From Ailanthus altissimus (taxonomy: Eukaryota > Streptophyta > Magnoliopsida > Sapindales > Simaroubaceae): a stretch of DNA of 64,000 nt. Position 1 is the first letter of the stretch, and every line of letters starts with the position of its first letter. A program made the position numbers and the translations under genes. Below the pieces are notes generated by a model that searched no databases, was not told where the DNA came from, and saw only the letters and a program-made list of their open reading frames with translations. Below are positions 12,180-24,600 of this stretch, in pieces. The stretch is from assembly GCA_946807835.1 (NCBI GenBank), contig OX327695.1:25712501-25776500 (forward strand), read 5' to 3'.

Positions 12180-12640
12180 GAGTATTCATGATAATATCTT
12201 TAATATATAAAAAAAATTAGGGATAACTTAAATATTATAACATTTCTAAAAAATATTGGGTCACTTTTGAAAAGTATTAAAAGGTATATTTTATCATAAA
12301 TGGCATATATATATATACTAAATAAATGATCTAGTGGGCTACGTAGCTCACTATGGTGAACAACACTGCCATATATCATTGTCTAGTAAATTTATAATTT
12401 TTTATAACTTCTGCATAATTTATAATGTGTTATGGAATACTACCAAGTGTTAAAGAGCTCACTATATGGTGAGCTACATAGTCCGCTAGATCAATTATAT
12501 ATATAAGTGACATGAGTTAGTAGGGGTAAAATCCACCGCCTCACAACACTTTCCCTTGAATTTCATCACTTTTGTTATATTTTACATTGCTAAAGAAAAA
12601 TATAATTGGATAAAAACCTAAAAAAAATTAAAATGCAACT
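12180..12640 (-). repeat. Copia-3 3' LTR remnant (interrupted by MITE)
   Basis: On the minus strand this segment matches the region at 28590-28790 (shared GGCGGTGG, GGATT(C/T)(C/T)ACCCC, and the AAAATAT...TTTTAATRCTTTT block). It lies just beyond the C-terminus of Copia-3 RNase H, where the 3' LTR should be. The 167-bp MITE at 12327 sits inside it. Confidence 0.55.
12327..12493. mobile_element. Small MITE-like inverted-repeat element
   Basis: A 167-bp segment is bounded by near-identical inverted ends, TGATCTAGTGGGCTACGTAG on the left and the complement of TGATCTAGCGGACTATGTAG on the right; the match continues through AGCTCAC. It interrupts the LTR-like repeat whose copy at 28590-28790 lacks it. 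The target duplication is unclear, so the superfamily is not assigned. Confidence 0.65.
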
Positions 12641-12829
12641 TTATAATAAACAATGGTGGTAAGCGTGCTTAATACTACTTCATTAAAAACCTTACTAATA
12701 AAACTCAATGAGACAAAACTTAATTGAAGCAAAAAAAAAAGTACATTGCACGTTTGTAACTGATGTAATTCTTCTATTAGAATTATGTGTTCCCTCTCAG
12801 AGTAACATCTATCAATTTGATAATATATT

Positions 12830-14514
12830 GAGCCAACTCATACCAATTGTATAAATTAATTTTTCAAAAGTTGACGTTGGTAAAGATTTGGTGAATAGAT
12901 CTGCAAAATTGCCAATAGAGCATATAAGTTTAACCTCAATCTTCTTACTTTACTGTAGCTCATAGGTGTAGAAGAATTTTAGAGAAATATATTTAGTTTT
13001 ATCTTCTTTGATATATCTGCCTCTAACTTGAGCAATACAAGTAGCATCGTCTTTATTTATTACAATTAAAATATCTATTACAAAATGTATGCTACTATAC
13101 TCTAGATGTGTTGAATGATAGATTGCAGTCATATACATTTCTTACTTCTTTCATGTAGTGCAAAAATCTTAAAGTGACGGGAGAAAGTGACAAAAAAAAC
13201 TTGCTTTGTGAATCATCATAAAATTAATGTATTGTTGTAAGTAAAAATATATCACGTTTGCAAGCAAGCTTTATGAGGATCAGACAAGTACCCAACGTCT
13301 ACATAATCAGCTAGACTTGAATTTTCTATAAGTTCATTGGAATAAAATAGTCCTAAATTTATTGTTTTACAAAAGTAATAAAATATATATTTAACACCAT
13401 TACAATGACATCAAGTTGGTATATAACTAAATCTTGCCAATAAAGTTACTGCAAAAGCTATGTCTGGTCTAATGCATCAATCTAGATATAATAAAACATT
13501 AATTGCATTAAGATATGGTACTAGTAAACCAAGTATTTTTATTATTATCTTCCTTGGGATAAAATGGATCTTTTTTTTGAATTAAGAGATTGAATAACTA
13601 TAGGAGTACTTAATGGATAAGCTTTATCCATATTGAATCTTCTAAAAACAAATTTAATAGAGATAGATTAATGGATAAAGATTTTATTTGATTTATACTC
13701 GATTTATTGTCCAAGACAATATTTAGTCTTACCTGAATTTTTTATTTTAAATTCTATTTTTAAGTGTTCTTCAGTCTTCAAGAACTCTTTAGGAGTCTCG
13801 ATCAAATTCATATCATCCATATATACAATCACAATGGCAAAACCAAATTTTAACTTCTTTATAAAATACATATGGACATATTGGGTCATTAAATATATCA
13901 TTCTTTTATCTAGTATGCGGTGGTACCATATGTGCCCAAATTGTTTTAATCCATACAAATATTTTTTTAACTTGATTGAATACAAATTGTGATTACATGC
14001 TTCAACTATTTTATATCCTTCAAGGATTTTCATATAAATATCTATATCAAGTAACCCATATAGGTAAGCTATCACCACATCCATAATGTGTATATCAAGC
14101 TTTTATGAGATAGCCAAACTTACTAAAATTGAAATGTAATTGTGACCATCACGAAGGAATAAGTTTTATCATAATTAATACCAAGTTTATACAAGAAACC
14201 TTGAGTAACGAGTCATACTTTGTATCTGCTAACCTCATTATTTTCATTATATTTTCGTACAAAAATCCATTTATGTCCTACGAATTTGACATTTTCAACT
14301 GTCTGAATTACAGGTCTAAATACTCTGCGTTTGGCTAGAGAGGGCAATTCTACTTTAATTGCTTCTTTTCTTTGAAGCCAATAATATCTTTCTCTGTATT
14401 CATCAACAGTTTATGGTTTAAAATTATCATTTATAATTTCAGTAGCTATTGCAAATAAAAACATATTTTTTAATTTTATTTCATCATATTTTCACATTTT
14501 TGTGTAAGCATAAT
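12830..14514 (-). pseudogene. Copia-3 RT and RNase H remnant
   Basis: Minus-strand translation gives, right to left, the pre-RT segment, RT core (14084-13704: begins MDVVIAYLYG, has YGLKQFGHIWYHR and YMDDM), and the RNase H C-terminus (13060-12950: DATCIAQVRGRYIKEDKTKY), ending near ADLFTKSLPTSTFEKL at about 12840-12890. Many stops and frameshifts. The RT core is the longest open piece at 126 codons; in YMDDM both Asp are kept. The 5' side stops exactly at the gypsy LTR terminus at 14515 and resumes at 20918. Confidence 0.85.
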
Positions 14515-15801
14515 TGATTGGTGTGCTATAGTAACTAAGCGCAAGTGCACGCTATCGTATCAAGTAATATAGGATTTTAAGTCCAAATATCGATCCCACA
14601 GGGACTATGCAATCTCATTCTATAAATCAAGTACTAAAATTATAACTACTTAACTTTTATTTAGAAAACCAAAATCTGAAATTTATGTAACTAATCTAAT
14701 TCTCTCAATTAACTAAACAAAAGTAAAGAGTAGAATTCACAAATAAAGATAATCTAGGGTTTTGACTCATCTCCTAATATTTCATTGGACTCATTAACCA
14801 CTTAGTTAATCTCTTAATATCAATTGATTGGCTTAGACACTAATCTCATCACAAGCCTCTGTCGATGGTCAAGTGACTATATTACGCATTCTAACAATCA
14901 CCTATATGTCTATGGTAATCAAATCAGAATGTAATTCATTAAGATCAAGTCTAAATTAGACCATACATGTCACCTAGGTATATGTCTATCCTAGATGGAA
15001 CTCATAGTTGTTACCCTATGATCATGCATCAAACTACCTTAGGCTAAACACATGAATCCTTCTGTCGAGTTCATCATGGTTTCTCAATCATTCAAAATAT
15101 TGATCAGGTATAATGAAAGCATTAAACACAAGATAGAATGAATCAATTGAATTTATCAAGTTCATAAACTAAAATTTAACACAATCCAAATCCATACTAA
15201 GTTTACATAGTCTAACCCTAGATGAACAAATTAACCCATCACAAAACTAAAAGTATCAAATCAATTCATAAAGATCAACAAGAAAAAGAACATAATGATA
15301 AAAAAAAGAAGAAAAACTAATCAAAGTAACTCCTTGATGTGCTTCTCCCTCAATCTTGACTTGAAGCTTGAATCTTGATCTTGGTTCTTTAATCTTTGGC
15401 TTTAATCTTTGATCTTGTGTTGTGGATTCTCTCTCTAAGTTTTTACCTCTTTTCTCTCTTTTTCTCTTCTCTCTTCCTTCTAGGGTTTTTGTCTTCAAAA
15501 TACTGTTCACAAGTACTGTAGCAATAGTACTGTATATGTGGTTACTGTAGCAAATACTGTTTCGACACTGTTCACTGCCTCGAGCGCCGCGGCGCTCAGT
15601 CCTGGTGCCCCTTTCATATTTTGAGCTTAACTTGTTCGTTTGACATCTGATTCGCCTCCCTTTTGTTCCTATACGTCACATTTTCTGTCGTGCATCTATT
15701 TATGATAAAAAAAATCACAATTAAATAGCCAAATAGTTATGATTTGGAGCAAAATATGAAAGTTGAGCACAAATAATAATAGTACTTTTACGCCCCTATC
15801 A
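14515..15801 (-). repeat. Gypsy TR-GAG 3' LTR
   Basis: 1287 bp. On the minus strand it starts TGATAGGGGCG and ends GCACACCAATCA. It is about 100 bases shorter than its partner because it has one copy of a GC-rich block (CGCCGCGGCGCTCAG near 15583-15600) where the partner has several. Confidence 0.9.
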
Positions 15802-17492
15802 AATACTCCAAACTTAAGAATTTGTTCGTCCTCGAGAAAAACAAAGAAAAACATTCAAAACTTATTCATGACTCAAAAATAAAAATTAAAAATTAAAAAC
15901 TAAAAATAAGTTTTAGTTGATTAAACAATCATCATCATTGTCTCAAATTAAGCCTGTTAAAAATAGCACAAGACTCTTCAGAAATCAATAAACAACTTTC
16001 AACAATGCTCATACCATTGATCAAGTACTTCATTCTCCCCTATAAATGATCATTTGTGCGTGTGTGTAATAAGCAAGCAATTAGCTAAATAGAACATAGA
16101 CTTACTCAATACTTAAGAAATACATAAATATGATATCTTGGCATATTTTCAATTATAACACTACCATAAGCTTGCTTTTTATACTACTCTCCACTAATGT
16201 AGAAATACATATGTCTAGAAATCTATTTAGGACTTTAATTAGCTTGTAATGTAAGGTTAAGGTAAATGTGGGATGTAAAGATATATATAAAGTGCAAATC
16301 ACACCATTAACACCTAGACTTTACTTAGAAACCTCTTGATTCCTTCTCCTCTTTGATTATTCATCTCTTCCCCCAAACTTATGCTATTCCCATCTTTCTT
16401 TCAATCACATTTTTACAAAGAATTTCTTCTTTTTCTTAAGCTAGGGTTATTATGCATTTAAACATTTTTTTTATGTACCCCCAAACTTAGAATGATATGC
16501 ACCTTCAAGACTTATTGCTTTTCATTATAGTACCCTTTTTTCATACATTCATAACCTTCTTCATTTTAAGAATATTTCTAAGTAAACTCAAGGTTTATGG
16601 TGCTACCAGTAGATTTTAGGGTAAGTAAACTCAAAGTCTTTAAGCTTGTAATGTGGTTAAATAGAAAAAATGAGTAATTAGGCTCAAACGGGGTGACTAG
16701 GGATAAACATATATATAAGGTAGGCTCAAAAAGGCTCAAACGGTCCAAAGATGGCCTAATGTCATTTCCCTAAGCATATGAATTCTAGGATTTCGCCTCA
16801 AATAGTAATCTAGCAAGTTCTAGAGTATTGGTCTTCGAGACTGCGGTGTACTACTTAAGCATGAATAACTCTATGCAAAAAATTCAACTAATACATGCTT
16901 CTTTTAATGTGATCAAGAATAAGTGATCAAAAATAAACTTGAAATCAGTTCAAGATTCATGATATAAATATTATCTCAAGCCTCTATTATTTCCTAAAAA
17001 CTTGTGAAAATAAATTCAACAAATATTTTATTTCTTATCATGGACTAATGATTATCCTCTCAACCAAAACTTAACAACCTAAAAATAAAATTTACTCCAC
17101 AAGACAACCAACCAATATAAGCAGCAAAATAGACATAAGAAAGTGTGTTTTCCACCCCCAAACTTAAATTAGACATTGTCCTCAATGTTTAAAAATAAAC
17201 TTAAAAGTAAGAAAAACTCCCCTGGTAGATGAAGTTGAAGCAATGCAACGTTGTTGTCCATTGATTTGACTGCGATATTCCTTTACTTCTAACACTTGAA
17301 ATTGTTTGAGCTGCTTTCTTGAATGCTTGACTTGCTGATTTTATTCCTAAAGGAAACAAAGAAACTAACATAACTAAAACTGAAAATGAGCTAATAAAAA
17401 ATAAAAATTTACTTGGGTTGCCTCCCCAATAAGCGCTTGATTTAACGCCATCGGCTTGACGGAGCTCTTTCTACTATTATGGAGGATCAAAA
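15802..17492 (-). other. TR-GAG 3' untranslated region with repeated PPT-like motifs
   Basis: No domain-bearing frame. On the minus strand three AAGTTTGGGGG-type purine motifs occur, at about 17155-17170 (preceded by GAGGACAATGTCTAATTT), 16478-16492 and 16365-16378. The likely true polypurine tract (TTAAGTTTGGAGTATT) directly borders the 3' LTR at 15802-15817. A CTCGAGGACGAACAA motif lies just before that tract. Confidence 0.65.
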
Positions 17493-19385
17493 TCAATGGT
17501 GGAAGCATCTTTTATATGTGAGCTTGTTAGGTTTTGTTTCTTTTAGCTTCCACATCTTCTTTATTTGATCTTGGGCAGCAACTTGTTCCTCTTTCTCCTC
17601 GTGTTTCTCCGGAAAGACTTGAATCTTATACTGGTGAAGTGTCTCTTTTGTGCCCGTCTCTTTGATCCTATCATCGTACTGCTTCTTTTTCTTTCTTTTC
17701 TTTCTATGCCTTAAATCCTTCTTTTTTATGTGAGGATTCAACATCTCCATGTCTTTGAGTTCTTTGGTGTTTGATGGCACTACATTAATGCTATAACAGT
17801 CAAGTAACACAGTGCGCATGGGCTGATTCTGCTCTTTGTTACTGGTATTTTCTACTGTGTTGCCACTTTTCTACACCTTAGAATGTTGTTGCACTTTAAT
17901 ACCAATTTCTGCACGTTTCATTATTGAGAATTCTGCACTTTTCTGAGATTCTGCACTATTTTCTGGACTGGTATGCTACTGATTTTTTTTGTTTCAACAT
18001 TTGTTTGACACCTCTGTAGCCTTTGAAGAAAAAGGAATAGGCGGTCTATATGGTTGTACTTTATTTTTTTGCACTTCCTTCTCCTCTATACTTGGTTGTG
18101 GTGGTATAGATGTGTTTTCTTGTAAGATCTTACCACACCTCAAGTTGATGGCTTGGCATAGCTCTACATTCTCTTTTAGATTTGTCTCAGTATCGATTGG
18201 TAAAGTGCCATGAGGTCTCCTATTAATTGCAGCAGCAAGTTGTCCCATTTGAACCTCTAAATTCTTCAAAGATGCTGAATGATTCTGTAGGATGGCATCA
18301 TTGGACTTCATATATTGCATAAACATGTCTTCCAATGCCGGTTTCTTTTCTTATAGTGGTGGAAATCCTAGGGGATTCATTGGTCTAAGTGGCTCCTCTT
18401 GGTTGTAATGCTAAAAGAAGTTAAGATGATCTCTTCACCTCGGATTGTAAGAGTTTGATTGTGGGATAGGTTGTTGATGATTGAAATTGCCCACATAATT
18501 TGCTGCTTCCATGCACCGCCTATTCATATGGTTATCACCAAAAAAGTCGCATATCACTTATCGAGTTTTGACGGCATTCAATGCATCAAAATTCTTGGAT
18601 AATGAATTGATTTGTACTGCCAATGCATTGAATACGTCAATCTCATATATACCAGCAACTCTCTTGAGTGTAACTCTCTCTGGTGGCCATTGGTAACTAT
18701 TTGACGCCATCTCTTCTAATAAATCATAAGCCTCATCTGTAGACTTATTTATTAAAGCTCCTCCAGCAGTGGCATCTACAATAGTCCTCAAATGGCCTAC
18801 TAATCCATTATAGAGCATTTGGACTAATAGCCATTTAGGGACTCCATGATGAGGACACTTCCTCAACATGTCCTTGAAGCGCTCTCATGCCTCATACAAT
18901 GACTCTCCATCAATCTGACTAAATGAGGTGATGTCATTCCTCATCTTTACTGTCTTTGCTGGTGGAAAGAACTTGGCTAAGAACTTCTGTGCTAAATCTT
19001 CCCACGTTGATATGGATCCTGATGGCAATGACATCAACCAACTTTTAGCTCTGTCCCTTAAGGAGAAAGGGAATATTCTCAATTTGATGGCCTCGTTAGA
19101 GACTCCATTGTATTTGAAGGTATCACAAATTTCTAAGAAGTTTATGATATGCATGTTAGGATCGTCATTGGGATCTCCGCTGAACTGTACAGTTTCTTTT
19201 AGCATCTGAATAATATTTGGCTTGATCTGAAAGTTATTAGCATTGATGGTTGGTCGCCGAATACTAGACTGAACACCACTTGTAGTTGGGATAGCATACT
19301 CTTTCAAAGCTCTCTGTGGTATTATGGGCTCAAACACAGGATTATTGATATGATCATTGTTTCCCTCCATGGTATGAACTGTCAA
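17493..19385 (-). pseudogene. Gypsy gag with in-frame tail, pol deleted
   Basis: One minus-strand frame runs from ATG 19385 to 17493 with several stops. It begins MTVHTMEGNNDHINNP, then the Retrotrans_gag domain (about residues 45-200: FLEICDTFKYNGVSNEAIKL, RAKSWLMSLP, WEDLAQKFLAKFFPPAKT), stop at 18887-18885 inside a normally YEAWERFK-like motif, then CPHHG...LLEEMASNSYQWP, a damaged zinc knuckle, the coiled MQYMKSNDAILQNHSASLKN and VQMGQLAAAIN region, and PPIPFSS. After PPIPFSS, where protease and RT should start, the frame passes into a short Lys/Glu-rich tail (17819-17493) unlike any pol domain. Gag forms the virus-like particle; this copy could act only through a partner element. Confidence 0.85.
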
Positions 19386-19499
19386 AGAAAAATAAAAAGA
19401 AAATCAAAGTAAAAAGAAGAAGATAAAATAAAAATAAAAATCTAAATTAAAAGTAAGTAGTTTAGTATTAGTATTGTTCTAAAGAATAGATAAAACTAG

Positions 19500-19517
19500 T
19501 CCCCGGCAACGGCGCTA
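19500..19517 (-). other. Gypsy primer-binding site (tRNA-Asp)
   Basis: The minus strand reads TAGCGCCGTTGCCGGGGA six bases after the 5' LTR. It matches the complement of the plant tRNA-Asp 3' end in 17 of 18 positions, the single change being G to A. This primer is typical of Athila-group gypsy elements. Confidence 0.85.
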
Positions 19518-19523
19518 AAAACT

Positions 19524-20912
19524 TGATTGGTGTGCTATAGTAGTTAAGCACAAGTGCACGCTATCGTATCAAGTAATATAGAATTTTAAGTCCAGATATC
19601 GATCCCACAGGGACTATACAAGCTAATTCTATAAATCAAGTACTAAAATTATACCTACTTAACTTTTATTTAGAAAACCAAAATCTGAAATTTATGTAAC
19701 TAATCTAGTTCTCTCAATTAACTAAACAAAAGTAAAGAGTAGAATTCACAAATAAAGATAATCTAGGGTTTCGACTCGTCTCCTAATATTTTATTGGACT
19801 CATTAACCACTTAGTTAATCCCTTAATACCAATTGATTGGCTTAGACACTAATCTCATCACAAGCCTTTGTCGATGGTCAAGTGACTATATTACGCATTC
19901 TAACAATCACCTATATGTCTATGGTAATCAAATCAGAATGTAATTCATTAAGATCAAGTCTAAATTAGATCATACATGCCACCTAGGTATATGTCCATCC
20001 TAGATGGAACTCATAGTTGTTACCCTATGATCATGCATCAAACTACCTTAGGCTAAACACATGAATCCCTCTGTCGAGTTCATTATGGTTCCTCAATCAT
20101 TCAAATATTGATCAGGTATAATGAAAGCATTAAACACAAGATAGAATGAATCAATTGAATTTATCAAGTTCATAAACTAAAATTTAACACAATCCAAATC
20201 CATACTAGGTTTACATAGTCTAACCCTAGATGAACAAATTAACCCATCACAAAACTAAAAGTATCAAACCAATTCATAAAGATCAACAAGAAAAAGAACA
20301 TAATGATAAAAAAAAAAAGAGAAGAAAAACTAATCAAAGTGACTCTTTGATGTGCTTCTCCCTCAATCTTGACTTGAAGCTTGAATCTTGATATTGGTTC
20401 TTCAATCTTTGGCTTTGATCTTTAATCTTGTGTTGTGAATTCTCTCTCTAAGTTTTTGCCTCTTTCTCTCTTTTTCTCTTCTCTCTTCCTTCTAGGGTTT
20501 TTGACTTTCTATTTATAGGTTTTTGTCTTCAAAATACTGTTCACGAGTTACTGTAGCAAAGTACTACATATGTGGTTACTGTAGCAAATACTGTTTTGAC
20601 ACTGTTCACCGCCTCGAGCGCCGCAGCACTTAGCCATTGACCTGGGCACCGTGGTACTCAGCTACTGACCTAGGAGCTGTGGCGCTCAGTCGCTGGGCGC
20701 TGCGATGCTCAGTCCCAGTGCCCATTTCGTATTTTAAGCGTAACTTATTCGTTTGACGTCCGATTCGCCTCCCGTTTGTTTCTATACATCACATTTTCCA
20801 TTGTCCTTTTATTTATGATCAAAAATCACAATTAAATAGCTAAATAGTTATGATTTGAAGCAAAATATAAAAGTTGATCACAAATAATAATAGTACTTTT
20901 ACGCCCCTATCA
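19524..20912 (-). repeat. Gypsy TR-GAG 5' LTR
   Basis: 1389 bp, same ends as its partner, with most positions identical. Around 20610-20720 it has several diverged copies of a GC-rich unit (GCYGYGGCRCTCAG...) that the partner has only once. The right end CTATCA is followed by the ATAAT duplication. Confidence 0.9.
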
Positions 20913-20917
20913 ATAAT

Positions 20918-21607
20918 ATGTACTATTTTTCTTATTTTGACATTTTTGTATCTCTTTTGGGGCTGATTTCTGTTTAGGGATGTGTATATCCTTAAGGACT
21001 TATGTATGTTGAGAGACTATTAACTTTTTACTGTTAGTGAACATAATATAAATTTATTAGCTTGATCATTATTTTTAATAAGATCTTGATTTATCACTTT
21101 TTTCTTCTATAGAACAATATCTTTTGAACTAACTGATCTATCATGCTTCTAGCGTGCAATAGATAAATTATTTGCTACTTTTTGATTAAAATTGTTCTAC
21201 AAGAATAATCACTCGAACTAGTATATTGGCAACTAATATATATAACTTGGTTATTTTTTATGCTTCTATAAATACATTTAGTAATTCATTTGCAATTCTT
21301 TGAAGATGAACAATCCTTTACACCTCATTTTTACATTGATTTGTACGAGAATCTAGATAAGATATAGTGATTATTTTTCAATAAAGTTCATGTATTACTT
21401 CAAAAGTAATTTTTCTTTCCCCTAGTGGTGGAAATAATGTCTCATCAAAATGGCAATTTGCAAATCGTGTAATAAATAGATTACTCATCAAGGGTTCAAA
21501 ATACCTTATAATTAATGATGAGTTAAAACTATTAAAGATGGAGCTCAAGCGCCATTCCATTTTTTCATAAATTTTGTTAATATTTATACAATGCACATTT
21601 CATAAAT
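20918..21607 (-). pseudogene. Copia-3 integrase-to-RT linker remnant
   Basis: The minus-strand frame 21596-21378 contains SLIIRYFEPL, LFITRFANCHFDE and LFPPLGE, a conserved stretch between integrase and RT in one plant copia family. Below it come QCKNEVRIVHLQRIANEL-type remains. It continues the fragment at 12830-14514 once the gypsy element is removed: the target duplication of that element marks the join. Confidence 0.75.
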
Positions 21608-21608
21608 T

Positions 21609-24600
21609 GTTATTTATTTTAATATGATATTAATCTTAATTTTTTTATACATTATAAATCTAAAGACGTTTAGATAAGAACTAAGAGTTAGTATTTCTAA
21701 AGGGTAAAAACTTTATATGAATTAGGACAAGGACTCGAAAATAATTATTATAGTGACATAATTGTAAAAAGTTACAAATAACAATAAGATATGTCATTAT
21801 ATAGTGTATTCTCAAAAATTATTCTTGGTTGTTGTTTTACCAATACGGGCTGATTGGTAAACCATAAAGACCAATATACGTATGTATTTGAATTATTTAG
21901 ACGGTTAGTCTTAACAATTATGAGCTTAGTAGAAGCTCTTGTAGACATATGGGTGTTGAGTAAGGACTAGACACTGAATAGACTTATAAAGAAATTCAAT
22001 AGACATTCTATATAACTGTTAATGATTTGTTTTTCAAGTTAAATAATATTTGTGGTCCTTAAACTTAAGCACCACAGTAGCTTTGTGAGTGATCAATCAT
22101 ACTTAAATTCTATGCATGTCAAAATCTTTTTATAGTCTAACCTTTGGGTATCGTTGTTGGGTGTTTATCATAGAGTGTGTGATTATACGAGTGTATGCGT
22201 AATTTCAAAAATTATTATATGTGCAGCGGAAGCATGTTACAAAATACACCCATTTTAACAAATTCAACATATATCACATATATGCATAAGTATAACAATT
22301 ATACAATTATGAACATGATGAACAACATATATCACATATATGAACAAGTATAACAATTATACAAATATAAACATGTTGAACAAAATTGTATTATAGCACA
22401 TAATGTAAAATACTCACCTAATGAAGATAGCTTTACAAAATCTTCAAGTCTTTCACCAATCCATGTGAAGAGCTTACCTTGAAGTATATGTTGAACAATT
22501 CTAGTCCATAACTTTTGGTGGGATTAAGGAGCTAGAATGATAGCTTAGTATTTAGAATTTTCAGCACTTGTATTCAAACTCTTTTGAATACAATTTTTGT
22601 TTCTTAAATGGAGATGGTAAATATTTTCTATACAACTCTTGTAATAATTAAAAATCTTTAACATACAACTCTTGTATATTAATCTTAGAAACAATTTCTA
22701 CATGATAATTATTTTGAACAACTCTTTGCAAAATAATTATCTTTTTCTCCATTTACATATCATTCATTTTTTACCATCCATTAAAGAAGGAGATGAAGAG
22801 AAGTTTGTTTATTTTTCAACACTTGAAAGAATAAAATTCAAAGAACTCTCTCTTACCTCTCTTCCTCCCATTGCCAAATTCTTCTCCCAAAATTGAATGA
22901 ATGAATTCAATTATTTTGCCAAAATTGATTTTGTTTATTCAACACTTTGATTAAACAAAATAAACAAAATGAAGTGCTCCACCAATTTTATTGTTGGTCT
23001 CCCATTTAGAATTAATTAAACCAAGCACTAGAATAATGGCCACCAAAATTAATCTTTACCTAACAATTATAATTACTTTAATTATAATGGGTAATTAAAT
23101 GGTCAATATCTAGGCTCCTCATTGTATTAAAATACAATGCCATGATCTATATATATTATAATATTACCTAATAATATATGATTTAATTATTCAAAACAAT
23201 TTTGAATAATTACTTTTTACCTTACTAATTTTTATTACCATGGTTAAATGTTAAAAAGGTAAAATCAAATCATGGAACAAATTTTGTCATTTGTCAATAT
23301 TCTATTAATTAACAACCCTTGTTAATTAATTAAGTGATGTACTTAACAATTAAGTCTTGACAAATGTACAATCCGAGGGATCCCTAAATAATCGTTCTCT
23401 TTTGTTGAAATTTATTTGATCGAACTATTCAATCCAATCCGCTACCCCAATGCACAACGAGTATACTTCATATTGTGAGACTCTCTAGGTCCACACCTAA
23501 TTTGTCATATAGAGCTCCTCCATACGTCCATGAACAATGTCCCACACACACGTTTCGGATATTACAAATTAGCATGTTAGACCATACAAGTTGAGGTTAT
23601 TACATATTCGTATAATCCTTCAATCATTTATATCCTTGAAGAGCAGAGATATAGATCATCACCGTCAAATCTCTATTTTCTCAACCACGAACTTATCTCC
23701 AGATTTATATTTCATAAAACAATATCCACAAACACTTTTGTGATATTGTTTATTCCTCCGGAATATCTTTTCCGAGGTTTATGCTTGCGGCCACAAGACT
23801 TTCTGAAATACAATCTCAGAGCATTAGGATATACAACCCACTCATATGAGCTGATGGATCCTATATATACGCACACCGAACTCCATGAGCATCGGACCAT
23901 ACCCAGCGACACCAGTGGTCAGACCATGAAAGGTTTCTGACATGTGTGGAACCAAAGCATGGTGTGGATCACTCACAAGCCCATCGTGGTGCTCAGGTCA
24001 AAGGACCACAAATACTACTCAACTCGGAAGACCTTCCATTGACGGCTTTATGAGATGTCTATTGGATGTCTTCGTGAGTCTGTTCAATATCCAGTCCTTA
24101 CGGAATACCTGCATCTCTATACGAGCTTCCTACTAAGCACATAGTTTGCTAAGAGTAACCATCTGGACCATCTAGATATAGACATACACTAATCTATATT
24201 AATGGGTTTCACCGATAGACCCGCATCGATGAAATTAGATCAGGAACATTATGTTTGAGAACATACTTGCATAATGACATTTCTTAGCACCATCTGTAAC
24301 TTATTGCAGCTATATCATTACTAATATATTCTCAGGTTATTGTCCCATTTCAGACAAGGTTCTAACTCATTAGATTTTGCTAACTCTTAGTACCACTAAC
24401 TCTTAGTGTTTATAACTATTAGCGTTGCTAACTCTTAGCTCTGGTTTAAACTCTTTTAGACCGAATTCGAACTCCTTCAGATCATACAATGTCTAAAACG
24501 TTACAAGCATCTTACCATTTAATTAAAAATAATATTAACGATTTTATTAGAAATAATAATTATATAAATACAATCACTATATATTTATACATTATGGGAT

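Larger units (their letters stand above)
14515..20912 (-). mobile_element. Pol-less Ty3/gypsy element (TR-GAG type), TSD ATAAT
   Basis: Two long LTRs (14515-15801 and 19524-20912) flank 3.7 kb of internal sequence. Identical 5-bp duplications ATAAT stand at 14510-14514 and 20913-20917. A tRNA-Asp primer site follows the right LTR on the minus strand, so transcription runs right to left. The only protein domain is gag; protease, RT, RNase H and integrase are absent. Known classes with this layout are non-autonomous TR-GAG elements, mobilised by a full-length relative. Gag wording and primer site point to the Athila group. Confidence 0.9.

Noticed and set aside
23712..24136. Overlapping 60-odd-codon ORFs on both strands inside solo LTR A
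   Set aside because: The same region in copies B, C and D has stops and shifts; there is no domain and no conserved frame, so these are chance ORFs in a repeat.
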